Of a stretch of DNA of 64,000 nucleotides, positions 55,874-63,570 are shown piece by piece; the stretch's first letter is position 1; each line of letters starts with the position of its first letter. The notes beneath the pieces were generated by a model. The model did no database searches and was not told the origin of the DNA. It saw nothing but the letters and a program-made list of their open reading frames with translations. Made by a program: the position numbers and the translations under genes. The stretch is from the NCBI RefSeq assembly GCF_002234405.1, contig NZ_NMQT01000103.1:1-64000 (forward strand), written 5' to 3'. This DNA comes from Amycolatopsis thailandensis. Its GTDB lineage: Bacteria; Actinomycetota; Actinomycetes; Mycobacteriales; Pseudonocardiaceae.

Positions 55874-57492
55874 TGGCCGACACGAGACCGGTGGTGATCA
55901 TCGGCGGGCCCCCGACGTCCAACGGGGACCTGCACATCGGGCACATCGCGGGCCCGTACCTCGGCGCCGACGTGCACCGGCGGTACCTGCGCGCGGCGGG
56001 CCGCGAGGCCGTGTTCGCCTCCTGCACCGACGACAGCCAGACCTATCTCGTCACCAGCGCCGCCCGGGTCGGGCTCACCCCGCCCGAGCTGGTGCAGCAG
56101 TCGACCGAGAACATCCAGCGCACGTTCAAGGCGATGGGGGTCGAGGTCGACGGCTTCTCGCCGACCGACGACGGCTACAAGGCGCTCGTCCACGACTACG
56201 TGAAGCGCTTGTACGACAAGGGGAAGCTTCGCCTGCGCAAGGTGCGGCTGCCCTACAGCGAGAGCAAGGGCGAGTTCCTCGTCGAGGGGTTCGTCGGTGG
56301 CGGCTGCCCGACCTGCCTCGCCGACAGCCGTGGTGGTTTCTGCGAGGGCTGCGGGCATCCGATCGACTTCGACGCGCTCATCGAGCCGTATTCGGTGCTC
56401 GACCCGGCCGACGAGGTGACCTACCGCGAGACCGAGATCATGGTCTTCCCGGTCTCGGAGTACCGCGAGCAGCTCCTCGCCTACTACGAGGAACGCGGTC
56501 CGTCGTGGCGCCCGCACGTGCTCGGGCTGATGCGGGAACTGCTGGCCGGGCCGTTGCCCGATTTCGCGATCACGTACCCGGTCAAGTGGGGGCTTCCGGC
56601 GCCGTTCCTCCAGACGCCGGGCCAGCGGCTCAACGCGTGGGTCGAGGGGATGCCCGCCTCGATGTACTGCACCGAGTACGCGTTGCGCCGCAACGGAAAA
56701 CCGAAGGCCGGTGACGACGACGCTTGGCTCGCGGAGAACGACGCGCGGGTCGTGGTGTTCATGGGGTTCGACCCGCTGTTCACCTGGGGCGTCGTGCATG
56801 TCGCCGAGCTGATCGCCCTCGAGGGCCGGTACGTCCTCCCGGACACCCTGCTCGTGAACGAGTTCTACGAACTGGAGAACGAGAAGTTCTCCACCAGCAA
56901 GGGACACGTCGTCTGGGCCCGTGAACTCGCGGCCGAGGTGCCCCGCGACATCGCGCGGTTCCACCTCAACCTCACCGCTCCCGAGTTCGCCAGGACCAAC
57001 TTCTCCCGCGTCGCGCTGGAGAAGGTCGCGGGGGAGCGGCTCGTCGCGCCGTGGAACGAACTCGCCGAGACGCTGGCCAAACTCACCGCCGAGGTCGGCG
57101 GCGAGAACGGCTCGCTCCCGGTTTCGGCCGAGGCCACGGAACGCGCGGCGGCGATGGTCTCCCGGTTCGCCCTGAACTACGAGCTCGAGGACTTCAGCCT
57201 CAGCCGGGCCGCCGACCTGATCGTGCAGCACGTCGGGCGCCTGGGCGCGGCGACGGAACGCACGCTGATGGGCAACCTCGACCAGGAGGTGCTCCGCGGC
57301 GCGCTGGGCGACCTCTTCCTCGAACTGCGGGCCTTGATCGGCTGCGCGTCGCCGATCCTGATCGACCTCGCCGCGCGCGCCGCCGAGGCAGGCGGGTTCG
57401 ACCTCCGGATCGACGCGGCCGCCTTCGACGTCACGCACACCACGGCGTTCGCCGTGCCACCACTGGAATTCCCCCCGACGAGCGAGGTCTGA
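55873..57492 (+). CDS. MetRS-like amino-acid activating enzyme
   Basis: A 539-residue class I synthetase homologue. The HIGH motif is intact (GDLHIGHIAGPYLGA, H21-H24), the KMSKS equivalent is KFSTSKG (338-344), and a zinc knuckle CPTCLADSRGGFCEGCG spans C145-C160. The C-terminal helical domain is short and no EMAP domain is seen, so it is unlikely to be the housekeeping enzyme. In known hydrazine pathways the MetRS-like domain activates glycine or glutamate and esterifies N6-hydroxylysine. Cotranslated with the cupin. Confidence 0.9.
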   Translation: MADTRPVVIIGGPPTSNGDLHIGHIAGPYLGADVHRRYLRAAGREAVFASCTDDSQTYLVTSAARVGLTPPELVQQSTENIQRTFKAMGVEVDGFSPTDDGYKALVHDYVKRLYDKGKLRLRKVRLPYSESKGEFLVEGFVGGGCPTCLADSRGGFCEGCGHPIDFDALIEPYSVLDPADEVTYRETEIMVFPVSEYREQLLAYYEERGPSWRPHVLGLMRELLAGPLPDFAITYPVKWGLPAPFLQTPGQRLNAWVEGMPASMYCTEYALRRNGKPKAGDDDAWLAENDARVVVFMGFDPLFTWGVVHVAELIALEGRYVLPDTLLVNEFYELENEKFSTSKGHVVWARELAAEVPRDIARFHLNLTAPEFARTNFSRVALEKVAGERLVAPWNELAETLAKLTAEVGGENGSLPVSAEATERAAAMVSRFALNYELEDFSLSRAADLIVQHVGRLGAATERTLMGNLDQEVLRGALGDLFLELRALIGCASPILIDLAARAAEAGGFDLRIDAAAFDVTHTTAFAVPPLEFPPTSEV

Positions 57493-57498
57493 GACCCC

Positions 57499-58758
57499 AT
57501 GTCACTCGACAGCACCCTCACCCCCGACGCGGTCCGGAGTTCCCGGCTCGCCGAACGCCTGCTGGTCCCGGCGGGCTTCGTCACCACGGCGGGCAACGCG
57601 TTCCAGATCACCGCCGCCGCGATCCTGGTCTTCCACGCCGAGCAGACCACCCTCGCCGTCGGCTGGCTGTTCATCGCGGTGTCGATCCCGCAGGTCGCGC
57701 TGGCGCTGCTGTTCGGCAAGCTGGTCGACAAGGTCGACCGGCGGATGTTGTGCATCGCCGCGGACCTGGTCAGCGCGATGACCGCGTTCGCCCTGCCGGT
57801 CTGGCTGTGGATCGGCGGCCCGGCGAACCTGGGTTCCTACATAGCGAACTTCATGCTCGCCTGCACCGCCGCGTTGTTCATGCCCGCGAGCAACGGCCTG
57901 ATCAAGGAACGCATCCGGGACGAGCGGCTCGGGAAGTTCAACTCGCACTTCGAGATGGCGAGCAACGCCGGCATGCTGATGGCGTCCTCGCTCGCCGGGT
58001 TCCTGGTGATCTGGTTCGGCGCCACGCCGCTGTTCGTGTTCAACTCGCTGAGCTTCATCCTCTCGGCCGTCCTGGTCTACGCGATCGGCCGCAAGCCCGC
58101 CAAGCCCCAGGTGGTCGAGGAGACCACGGCGGCCGACCCGTCGGAGCCGGTCGAAGCCCCCGCGCATCAGCCGATCAAGCGGCTCGCGCTGTTGTACGCC
58201 AACGGGAACATCGGCCTGATGGTCGCCAACGTCATCCTGACGACGCTCATCCTGCAGACCTTCGATCAAGGCGCGTGGATGATCGGCGTGGTCGACGCGC
58301 TGGCCGGGGTCGGGTTCATCGTCGGCGCCGCCGCGTACGGCAAGGTCAGCAAGCGGTTCAAGGGCATCCATCTGGCCGTGCTCGGCACGCTCGGGAACCT
58401 GATCTGCCTCGCGATCCAGCCGCTGCACTACATCGCGCTGATGGTGGCGATCCCGTTCGCCGGGTTCTGCTTCGCCCAGGGGCGGATCGCCGCTCGCACC
58501 CTGCTGATGCGCGCGAGCCCGGAAGACCGGGTCGGCCGGATCTTCGGTGGCACGCAGGCGGTCGGCCTCGGCCTCGGTGTCGGCGCGACGGTCGGGCTGT
58601 CCGCGCTGGCGGACGCGACCACCGTGCCCTACGCCTTCTGGGGGCTGGCGATCCTGCAGGGCGCGATCGTGATCGGCACCTACTTCAGTCTGGCGAAACC
58701 GCTGTCGGCGCAGGAGAAGAAGCAGCCGGCCGAGGTTCTCGAGGCGACCGCCGCCTGA
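57499..58758 (+). CDS. MFS exporter of the cluster
   Basis: A 419-residue transporter with about twelve membrane helices: RLLVPAGFVTTAGNAFQITA, FGKLVDKVDRRMLCIAADLV (motif A-like), PASNGLIKERIRDERLGKFN, and FAGFCFAQGRIAARTLLMRA. The DHA3/enterobactin-exporter-like pattern (EntS/MefA) suggests export of the product and possibly self-resistance. Six bases after the MetRS-like stop. Confidence 0.9.
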   Translation: MSLDSTLTPDAVRSSRLAERLLVPAGFVTTAGNAFQITAAAILVFHAEQTTLAVGWLFIAVSIPQVALALLFGKLVDKVDRRMLCIAADLVSAMTAFALPVWLWIGGPANLGSYIANFMLACTAALFMPASNGLIKERIRDERLGKFNSHFEMASNAGMLMASSLAGFLVIWFGATPLFVFNSLSFILSAVLVYAIGRKPAKPQVVEETTAADPSEPVEAPAHQPIKRLALLYANGNIGLMVANVILTTLILQTFDQGAWMIGVVDALAGVGFIVGAAAYGKVSKRFKGIHLAVLGTLGNLICLAIQPLHYIALMVAIPFAGFCFAQGRIAARTLLMRASPEDRVGRIFGGTQAVGLGLGVGATVGLSALADATTVPYAFWGLAILQGAIVIGTYFSLAKPLSAQEKKQPAEVLEATAA

Positions 58759-58788
58759 GCGCGGCCGAATTCGGAGGAAGCGAAAGTC

Positions 58789-60528
58789 ATGACGGACAAG
58801 CGGATCAAGGGTGGCGTCGCGACCTGGGCGTGCCTGCCCGGGTTCCCGCCCGCGGTGATCTTCCCCTTCACCCCGGGTGAGCGCTTCGGCGTGCGGAGCC
58901 TCTACGAGTTCCAGATGCTCATGTACCGGCCGCTGTACTGGCTGGGCCGGGACGGCGCTCCGGAGATCGACTGGGACCTCAGCGTCGGCGAAGAGCCGGT
59001 CTGGGACGAGACCGGCCGCACCTGCACGGTCCGGATCAAGCCGTGGAAGTGGTCCAACGGCGAGACGGTCTGCGCGGACAACGTCATCTTCTGGATGAAC
59101 ATGCTGAAGGTGAAGGGGCCCAGGTTCGGCGCCTACTCCGAGGGCTACTTCCCGGACAACCTGGTGTCGTTCGAGAAGGTCGCGGACGACAAGGTGAGCT
59201 TCACCTTCGACAAGGCGTACTCGACGAACTGGGTGCTGTTGAACCAGCTCACCATGATCACGCCGATGCCGAAGGCGTGGGACCGCACCGCGGACGGCCC
59301 GGCCGACGCGACGCACGACATCGAGCAGGCCGAAGCGGTCTATGAGTTCCTGATGGCGGAGAACGGCGACGTCGTCGAAGAGGACAACTCGCACCGCACG
59401 CGCTGGGCCGACAGTCCTGTGTGGAGTGTCGTGAACGGTCCGTGGCGGCTCAAGAGCTACACCGAGGAAGGTGTCGTCACCTTCGTCCCGAACGAGCACT
59501 ACAGCGGGCCTAACCCGCCGCATCTCGACGAGTTGCGCCAGGTGTCGACGAAGTCGGACGAGCAGCAGTACGAACTGCTGCAGTCCGGTGACGTCCAGGT
59601 CGGCTTCCTGCCGCCGGGGATGGGCGTCCAGCCGGACGGCGACCCGACGAAGGGCGGGCCGAACCCGCTGGGGGACGGCTTCCAGCTGGAACCGCAGATC
59701 CTGTTCAACATCAACTTCATGGCGGTCAACTTCAGCAACCCGACCGTCGCCGGGAACATGATCCGGCAGCCGTACATCCGGCAGGCGCTCCAGAGCTGCT
59801 TCGACCAGGAGTACGGCGCCCGCGAGGTCTACCAGGGCTACGGCTGGAGCCAGACCGGGTCGATCCCGGTGCTGCCCAAGAGCGACCTGGTGTCGCCGAA
59901 GATCGCCGAGCGCGGCGGGTTCTGGCCGTTCGACCTGGAGAAGGCGCGGCAGCTGCTCGCCGACAACGGCTGGGACGTCAGCGCTTCGCCCGCGGTATGC
60001 GTGCGCCCCGAGGAAGCGGGTGAAGGCATCCCGGCAGGCACCGAACTGAGTTTTTCCCTGCGCTACTGGGAAGGGCGGCCCTCGCTGGCGCGGCTCATGG
60101 CGCAGTTCCGGGACGACGCGGCCAAGGCCGGGATCGAGATCCGCCTCGAAGAGGTGATGGGGTCGGTCCTGGTGGCGGAGGACGGTCCGGGTGAGAAGCG
60201 GATGTGGGAGCTGTCCTGCTGGGGCGGCGGCTGGGTCTACAACTACCCGACCGGCGAGAACCTGTTCCAGAGCGGCGCCGCCTGCAACTTCAGCAACTGG
60301 CGTGACGCCAAGGCGGACGAGCTGATCGCGAAGACGGTCACCACCGACTCCCTCGAAGCGCTGTACGAGTACCAGGAGTACATCGCCGAGCAGGCGCCGG
60401 TGATCTTCATGCCGACGTTCCCGAGACGGCTGTTCGAGGTCGCGGGCAACCTGCGCGGGTTCTCGCCGATCAACCCGTACGGGCTGATCAATCCCGAGAA
60501 CTGGTACTACGTCGAGGAGGGGGTATGA
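58789..60528 (+). CDS. Family 5 solute-binding protein without signal peptide
   Basis: A 579-residue protein with the SBP5 fold: LMYRPLYWLGRDGAPEIDWD, IKPWKWSNGETVCADNVIFW, VVNGPWRLKSYTEEGVVTFV, and IRQPYIRQALQSCFDQEYGA. It starts MTDKRIKGGVATW, exactly where the mature domain of secreted homologues begins; no signal peptide or lipobox exists and upstream codons do not encode one. Ligand-binding proteins of this type bind peptides. In the cytoplasm it might bind an intermediate or act as a chaperone or scaffold. No ABC permease genes are in the window. Confidence 0.88.
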   Translation: MTDKRIKGGVATWACLPGFPPAVIFPFTPGERFGVRSLYEFQMLMYRPLYWLGRDGAPEIDWDLSVGEEPVWDETGRTCTVRIKPWKWSNGETVCADNVIFWMNMLKVKGPRFGAYSEGYFPDNLVSFEKVADDKVSFTFDKAYSTNWVLLNQLTMITPMPKAWDRTADGPADATHDIEQAEAVYEFLMAENGDVVEEDNSHRTRWADSPVWSVVNGPWRLKSYTEEGVVTFVPNEHYSGPNPPHLDELRQVSTKSDEQQYELLQSGDVQVGFLPPGMGVQPDGDPTKGGPNPLGDGFQLEPQILFNINFMAVNFSNPTVAGNMIRQPYIRQALQSCFDQEYGAREVYQGYGWSQTGSIPVLPKSDLVSPKIAERGGFWPFDLEKARQLLADNGWDVSASPAVCVRPEEAGEGIPAGTELSFSLRYWEGRPSLARLMAQFRDDAAKAGIEIRLEEVMGSVLVAEDGPGEKRMWELSCWGGGWVYNYPTGENLFQSGAACNFSNWRDAKADELIAKTVTTDSLEALYEYQEYIAEQAPVIFMPTFPRRLFEVAGNLRGFSPINPYGLINPENWYYVEEGV

Positions 60529-61805
60529 CGAGGCCGGTGGTGCTGGTCGGGTTCGTGGCCGCCGCGCTGGGGTCGTCCATCAAGGACTTCCAGCCGGACG
60601 GTTCGGTCATCTTCGTCGAAGAGCCCGACGTCGTCCGCAAACGCGGCGCGCGGCAGACGGTGGCCGGTTCGGCGCTGGTGCGCGAACTGATCGAATGGGA
60701 GTTCCACCTCCCCGGCAAGGCGGACGAGTTCTACCACGTCCACCGTGACCTCGATCCGGCCGCGGTGGTCCCGCTGACCGAGTACGCGACCCCGTTCGCG
60801 GCCCGGCTCGCGGAACGCTACGGCCTGCCGGGCGCGGGGTTCGGGGCGGCGCAGATCCTGCGGGACAAGGCGGTGCTGCGCCTGGTCAGCCGGGCGGCGG
60901 GGATCGCGAACCCGGTGTCGGCGCGCGTCGAAAGCCCGGAGCAGGTCCGCGAATTCATGGCGCGGAATCCGGGGAAGATCGTGCTCAAGCCCGCGAACCG
61001 GCAGGCGTCGGTGGGGACGCAGGTGCTCACCGACCCGGCCGAGGCCGAGCGGGCGTGGGCGAACTGCGTGGTGCAGGACGAGGGGATCTTCGTCCCGGAC
61101 CGCGCGATGGAACTGAAGATGCTCGCCGAGTGCTTCGTCGAGGGCGACGAGTACAGCGTCGAAATGCTGCTGCGGGACGGCGAACCGTTGTTCGCCAACG
61201 TCACCGGCAAGCAGCTGTTCCCCGGGCCGCGCCCGGTGGAGCTCGCCCACATCGTCCCCGCCGACATCCCGGACGAGCTCACCGCGACGCTGAACGAGGA
61301 GACGCGGCGGCTCACCGGCGCGGCCGGGTTCCGCACCGGGATCGTCCACTGTGAGTGGATCGTCTCGGACGGGATCCCGTACCTGGTCGAATGCGCCGGC
61401 CGGTTCGCGGGCGACGGCATCATCGAGCTGATCCAGCGCGCCTACCCGGTGGAGCTGAATCGCGCCTACTTCTCGGTGATGAAGGACGAACCGATCGCGG
61501 ACGTGCTGCCACGCCGGGCCGAACGCGGCGCCGCGGTCCGGTTCGTGTCCATCGAGCCGGGTCTCATCGAGGACGTGCGCGGGGTGGAGAAGGCGTCGCA
61601 GGCGGAGGGCGTCTTCCTGTGCGACGTCAGTGTTTCGGCCGGTGACCGGTTCGACGGGCTGCGCAGCTCGTGGGACCGCGTCGGCGATCTGATGGTGACC
61701 GCGGACAGCCCGGCGGAGGCGTTGCGCCTGGCCGAAGAAGCGGTCGCGCTGATCGAGATCGACGTGCGGCCGGACGGCGAGGAGAGGGAGAACGCCGCAC
61801 CATGA
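60525..61805 (+). CDS. ATP-grasp carboxylate-amine ligase 2
   Basis: A 426-residue ATP-grasp protein: GKIVLKPANRQASVGTQVLT, MLAECFVEGDEYSVEMLLRD, and HCEWIVSDGIPYLVECAGRF (the metal-binding ELE/EIN equivalent is altered to VECAGR). The N-terminus VVLVGFVAAALGSSIKDFQP lacks the usual PreATP length. Probably forms a peptide bond. ATGA overlaps at both ends. It differs from the first ATP-grasp enough to suggest a different substrate. Confidence 0.88.
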   Translation: MTRPVVLVGFVAAALGSSIKDFQPDGSVIFVEEPDVVRKRGARQTVAGSALVRELIEWEFHLPGKADEFYHVHRDLDPAAVVPLTEYATPFAARLAERYGLPGAGFGAAQILRDKAVLRLVSRAAGIANPVSARVESPEQVREFMARNPGKIVLKPANRQASVGTQVLTDPAEAERAWANCVVQDEGIFVPDRAMELKMLAECFVEGDEYSVEMLLRDGEPLFANVTGKQLFPGPRPVELAHIVPADIPDELTATLNEETRRLTGAAGFRTGIVHCEWIVSDGIPYLVECAGRFAGDGIIELIQRAYPVELNRAYFSVMKDEPIADVLPRRAERGAAVRFVSIEPGLIEDVRGVEKASQAEGVFLCDVSVSAGDRFDGLRSSWDRVGDLMVTADSPAEALRLAEEAVALIEIDVRPDGEERENAAP

Positions 61806-62266
61806 GCATCGAAGCCGTCCAGCCCGCACTCCCGGACGCCGGTCTCGACGTGATCGTCACCGGGCTCTCGTCCGACGCGCACACCTGGAACCTGGTGTAC
61901 CTGGAGCTGTTGCTGGAGGAACTGGGCTGCCGGGTGACCAATCTCGGCGCCTGCGTCCCGGACGCGACGATCGTGCGCGAATGCGCCGACCGCCGGCCGG
62001 ACCTGGTGGTGATCAGCAGCCTCAACGGGCACGGCTGTCAGGACGGCGTCCGGCTGATGGACACCTTCCGCGCGCACTCGGAACTGGTCACGACCCCGGT
62101 AGTCATCGGCGGGAAGCTCGACGTCGTCGGCGGCAGCAACGCGGCACGGCTGCTGGAGGCCGGTTTCGACGCGGTGTTCGAGGACTCGGGCGGGCTGACC
62201 CCGTTCCGGACCTTCCTCCGCACCCTGTCCGTGCGCACCTCCGGTGTCCCGCTGGGCGCCGGATGA
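61802..62266 (+). CDS. Cobalamin-binding subunit, glutamate mutase S-like
   Basis: A 154-residue B12-binding protein: IVTGLSSDAHTWNLVYLELL has the DxH base-off motif (lower axial His in SDAH) but Asn where the DxHxxG Gly is expected. ELGCRVTNLGACVPDATIVR, DLVVISSLNGHGCQDGVRLM and VVIGGKLDVVGGSNAARL follow MutS/GlmS closely. It should pair with the next gene as the two-component adenosylcobalamin mutase. ATGA overlap at both ends. Confidence 0.92.
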   Translation: MSIEAVQPALPDAGLDVIVTGLSSDAHTWNLVYLELLLEELGCRVTNLGACVPDATIVRECADRRPDLVVISSLNGHGCQDGVRLMDTFRAHSELVTTPVVIGGKLDVVGGSNAARLLEAGFDAVFEDSGGLTPFRTFLRTLSVRTSGVPLGAG

Positions 62267-63570
62267 GCGTGCTCGCCCCGCGCCGGGGACTTTCGTTCGG
62301 CGAGGTGGTCGCGCGCCACCACGCCAAGGGGGACCTGGTCGTCCAGCCCCGGATGGGATTCGCCGATCCGGGGCGGATGACCAGGGGCCTGCTGGCGACC
62401 AGGGCGGCGCGGGCCGCGACGGTCGGGACCATCACGATCGACAGCTACACCAGGGTCGGCGACCACGAGGCGGCCCGCGCGGCGCTGGCGGCGGACGCCG
62501 ATCTCAACGGGTACCCGCTCGTCGACCACGATCCCGTGACGACGAGGGCGTTGCTCGACGGCGTGCTGACCAGGGATTTCCCGGTGCAGATCCGGCACGG
62601 TTCGGCGGATCCCCGCCGGATCGTGCGGGCCTTGCTGGACTTCGGACTGCACGCGACCGAGGGCGGGCCGGTGTCGTACTGCCTGCCGTACAGCCGGATG
62701 CCGCTTTCGGCGGCCGTCGACAACTGGCGGCGTTCGTGCGAGACGCTGGCCGAAGCCCGGGGCCCCGAACTGGAGCCACACCTGGAGACCTTCGGTGGCT
62801 GCATGATGGGCCAGCTGTGCCCGCCGGCGTTGCTGGTCGCGCTGAGTGTGCTGGAGGGGATCTTCTTCTGGCGGCACGGGATCCGGTGCCTGTCCTTCAG
62901 CTACGCGCAGCAGACGCACGCCGGGCAGGACGAGGAGGCGATCGCCGCACTGCACGCGCTGATCAGGGAATACGTGCCGCACGCGCGTACGCATGTGGTG
63001 ATCTACGGCTACATGGGCGTCTATCCGAGGACTCCCGGCGGCGCGCTGGCGCTGCTCGCGGAGTCCGCGCGGCTGGCCGCCCGCACCGGGTCGAGCAGGC
63101 TGATCGTCAAGACCACCGCCGAGGCGCACCGGCTGCCGACCGTCGCGGAGAACGTGACCGCGCTGGAGCACGCCGCCGAGGCCGCCGGTGGCGTGCCGCG
63201 GATCGGGCAGCTCGGTGACACCGGGATCCACTCGCAGGCGAAAGCGTTGGTGGACAACGTTCTTTCGCTCGACAGCGATCTCGGGAGGGCTTTGGTCACC
63301 GCGTTCGCGCGGGGGCAGCTGGACGTCCCGTTCTGCCTGCACCCGGACAACGCCGGCCGCGCGAGGGGACGGCTGGACGCGAGCGGGCGCCTCGACTGGC
63401 AGCGGATCGGCGGGATGCCGCTGGGCGATCTGGTCGACCTGCCCGCGGACCGGCGGATGACCTCGGGCGATCTGCTCGACGCGCTCCGGTACGTCGAGCG
63501 GACGTTCGACGAGAAGTACGGGATGCCCGGAATCGAAACCGTGAAACTGATACAGGGGAGCAGAACATGA
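62263..63570 (+). CDS. Glutamate (methylaspartate) mutase E-like subunit
   Basis: A 435-residue catalytic subunit. Segments LVVQPRMGFADPG, TIDSYTRVGDHEA, PVQIRHGSADPRRIV and TEGGPVSYCLPYSRM match MutE. By alignment from memory the Clostridium cochlearium substrate ligands R66, R100, R149, E171, Y177 and Y181 correspond to R30, R64, R111, E133, Y139 and Y143. Conservation of all six argues for glutamate as substrate and 3-methylaspartate as product. About 50 residues shorter than clostridial MutE. ATGA overlap at both ends. Confidence 0.9.
   Translation: MSVLAPRRGLSFGEVVARHHAKGDLVVQPRMGFADPGRMTRGLLATRAARAATVGTITIDSYTRVGDHEAARAALAADADLNGYPLVDHDPVTTRALLDGVLTRDFPVQIRHGSADPRRIVRALLDFGLHATEGGPVSYCLPYSRMPLSAAVDNWRRSCETLAEARGPELEPHLETFGGCMMGQLCPPALLVALSVLEGIFFWRHGIRCLSFSYAQQTHAGQDEEAIAALHALIREYVPHARTHVVIYGYMGVYPRTPGGALALLAESARLAARTGSSRLIVKTTAEAHRLPTVAENVTALEHAAEAAGGVPRIGQLGDTGIHSQAKALVDNVLSLDSDLGRALVTAFARGQLDVPFCLHPDNAGRARGRLDASGRLDWQRIGGMPLGDLVDLPADRRMTSGDLLDALRYVERTFDEKYGMPGIETVKLIQGSRT

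Noticed and set aside
55873..57492. Housekeeping methionyl-tRNA synthetase
   Set aside because: Position inside a coupled biosynthetic operon after a hydroxylase and cupin, and short C-terminal domain, favour a pathway enzyme.
57502..59523. Long reverse-strand open frame across the MFS and binding-protein genes
   Set aside because: Low-complexity Arg/Asp/Val composition and antisense to two well-supported genes.
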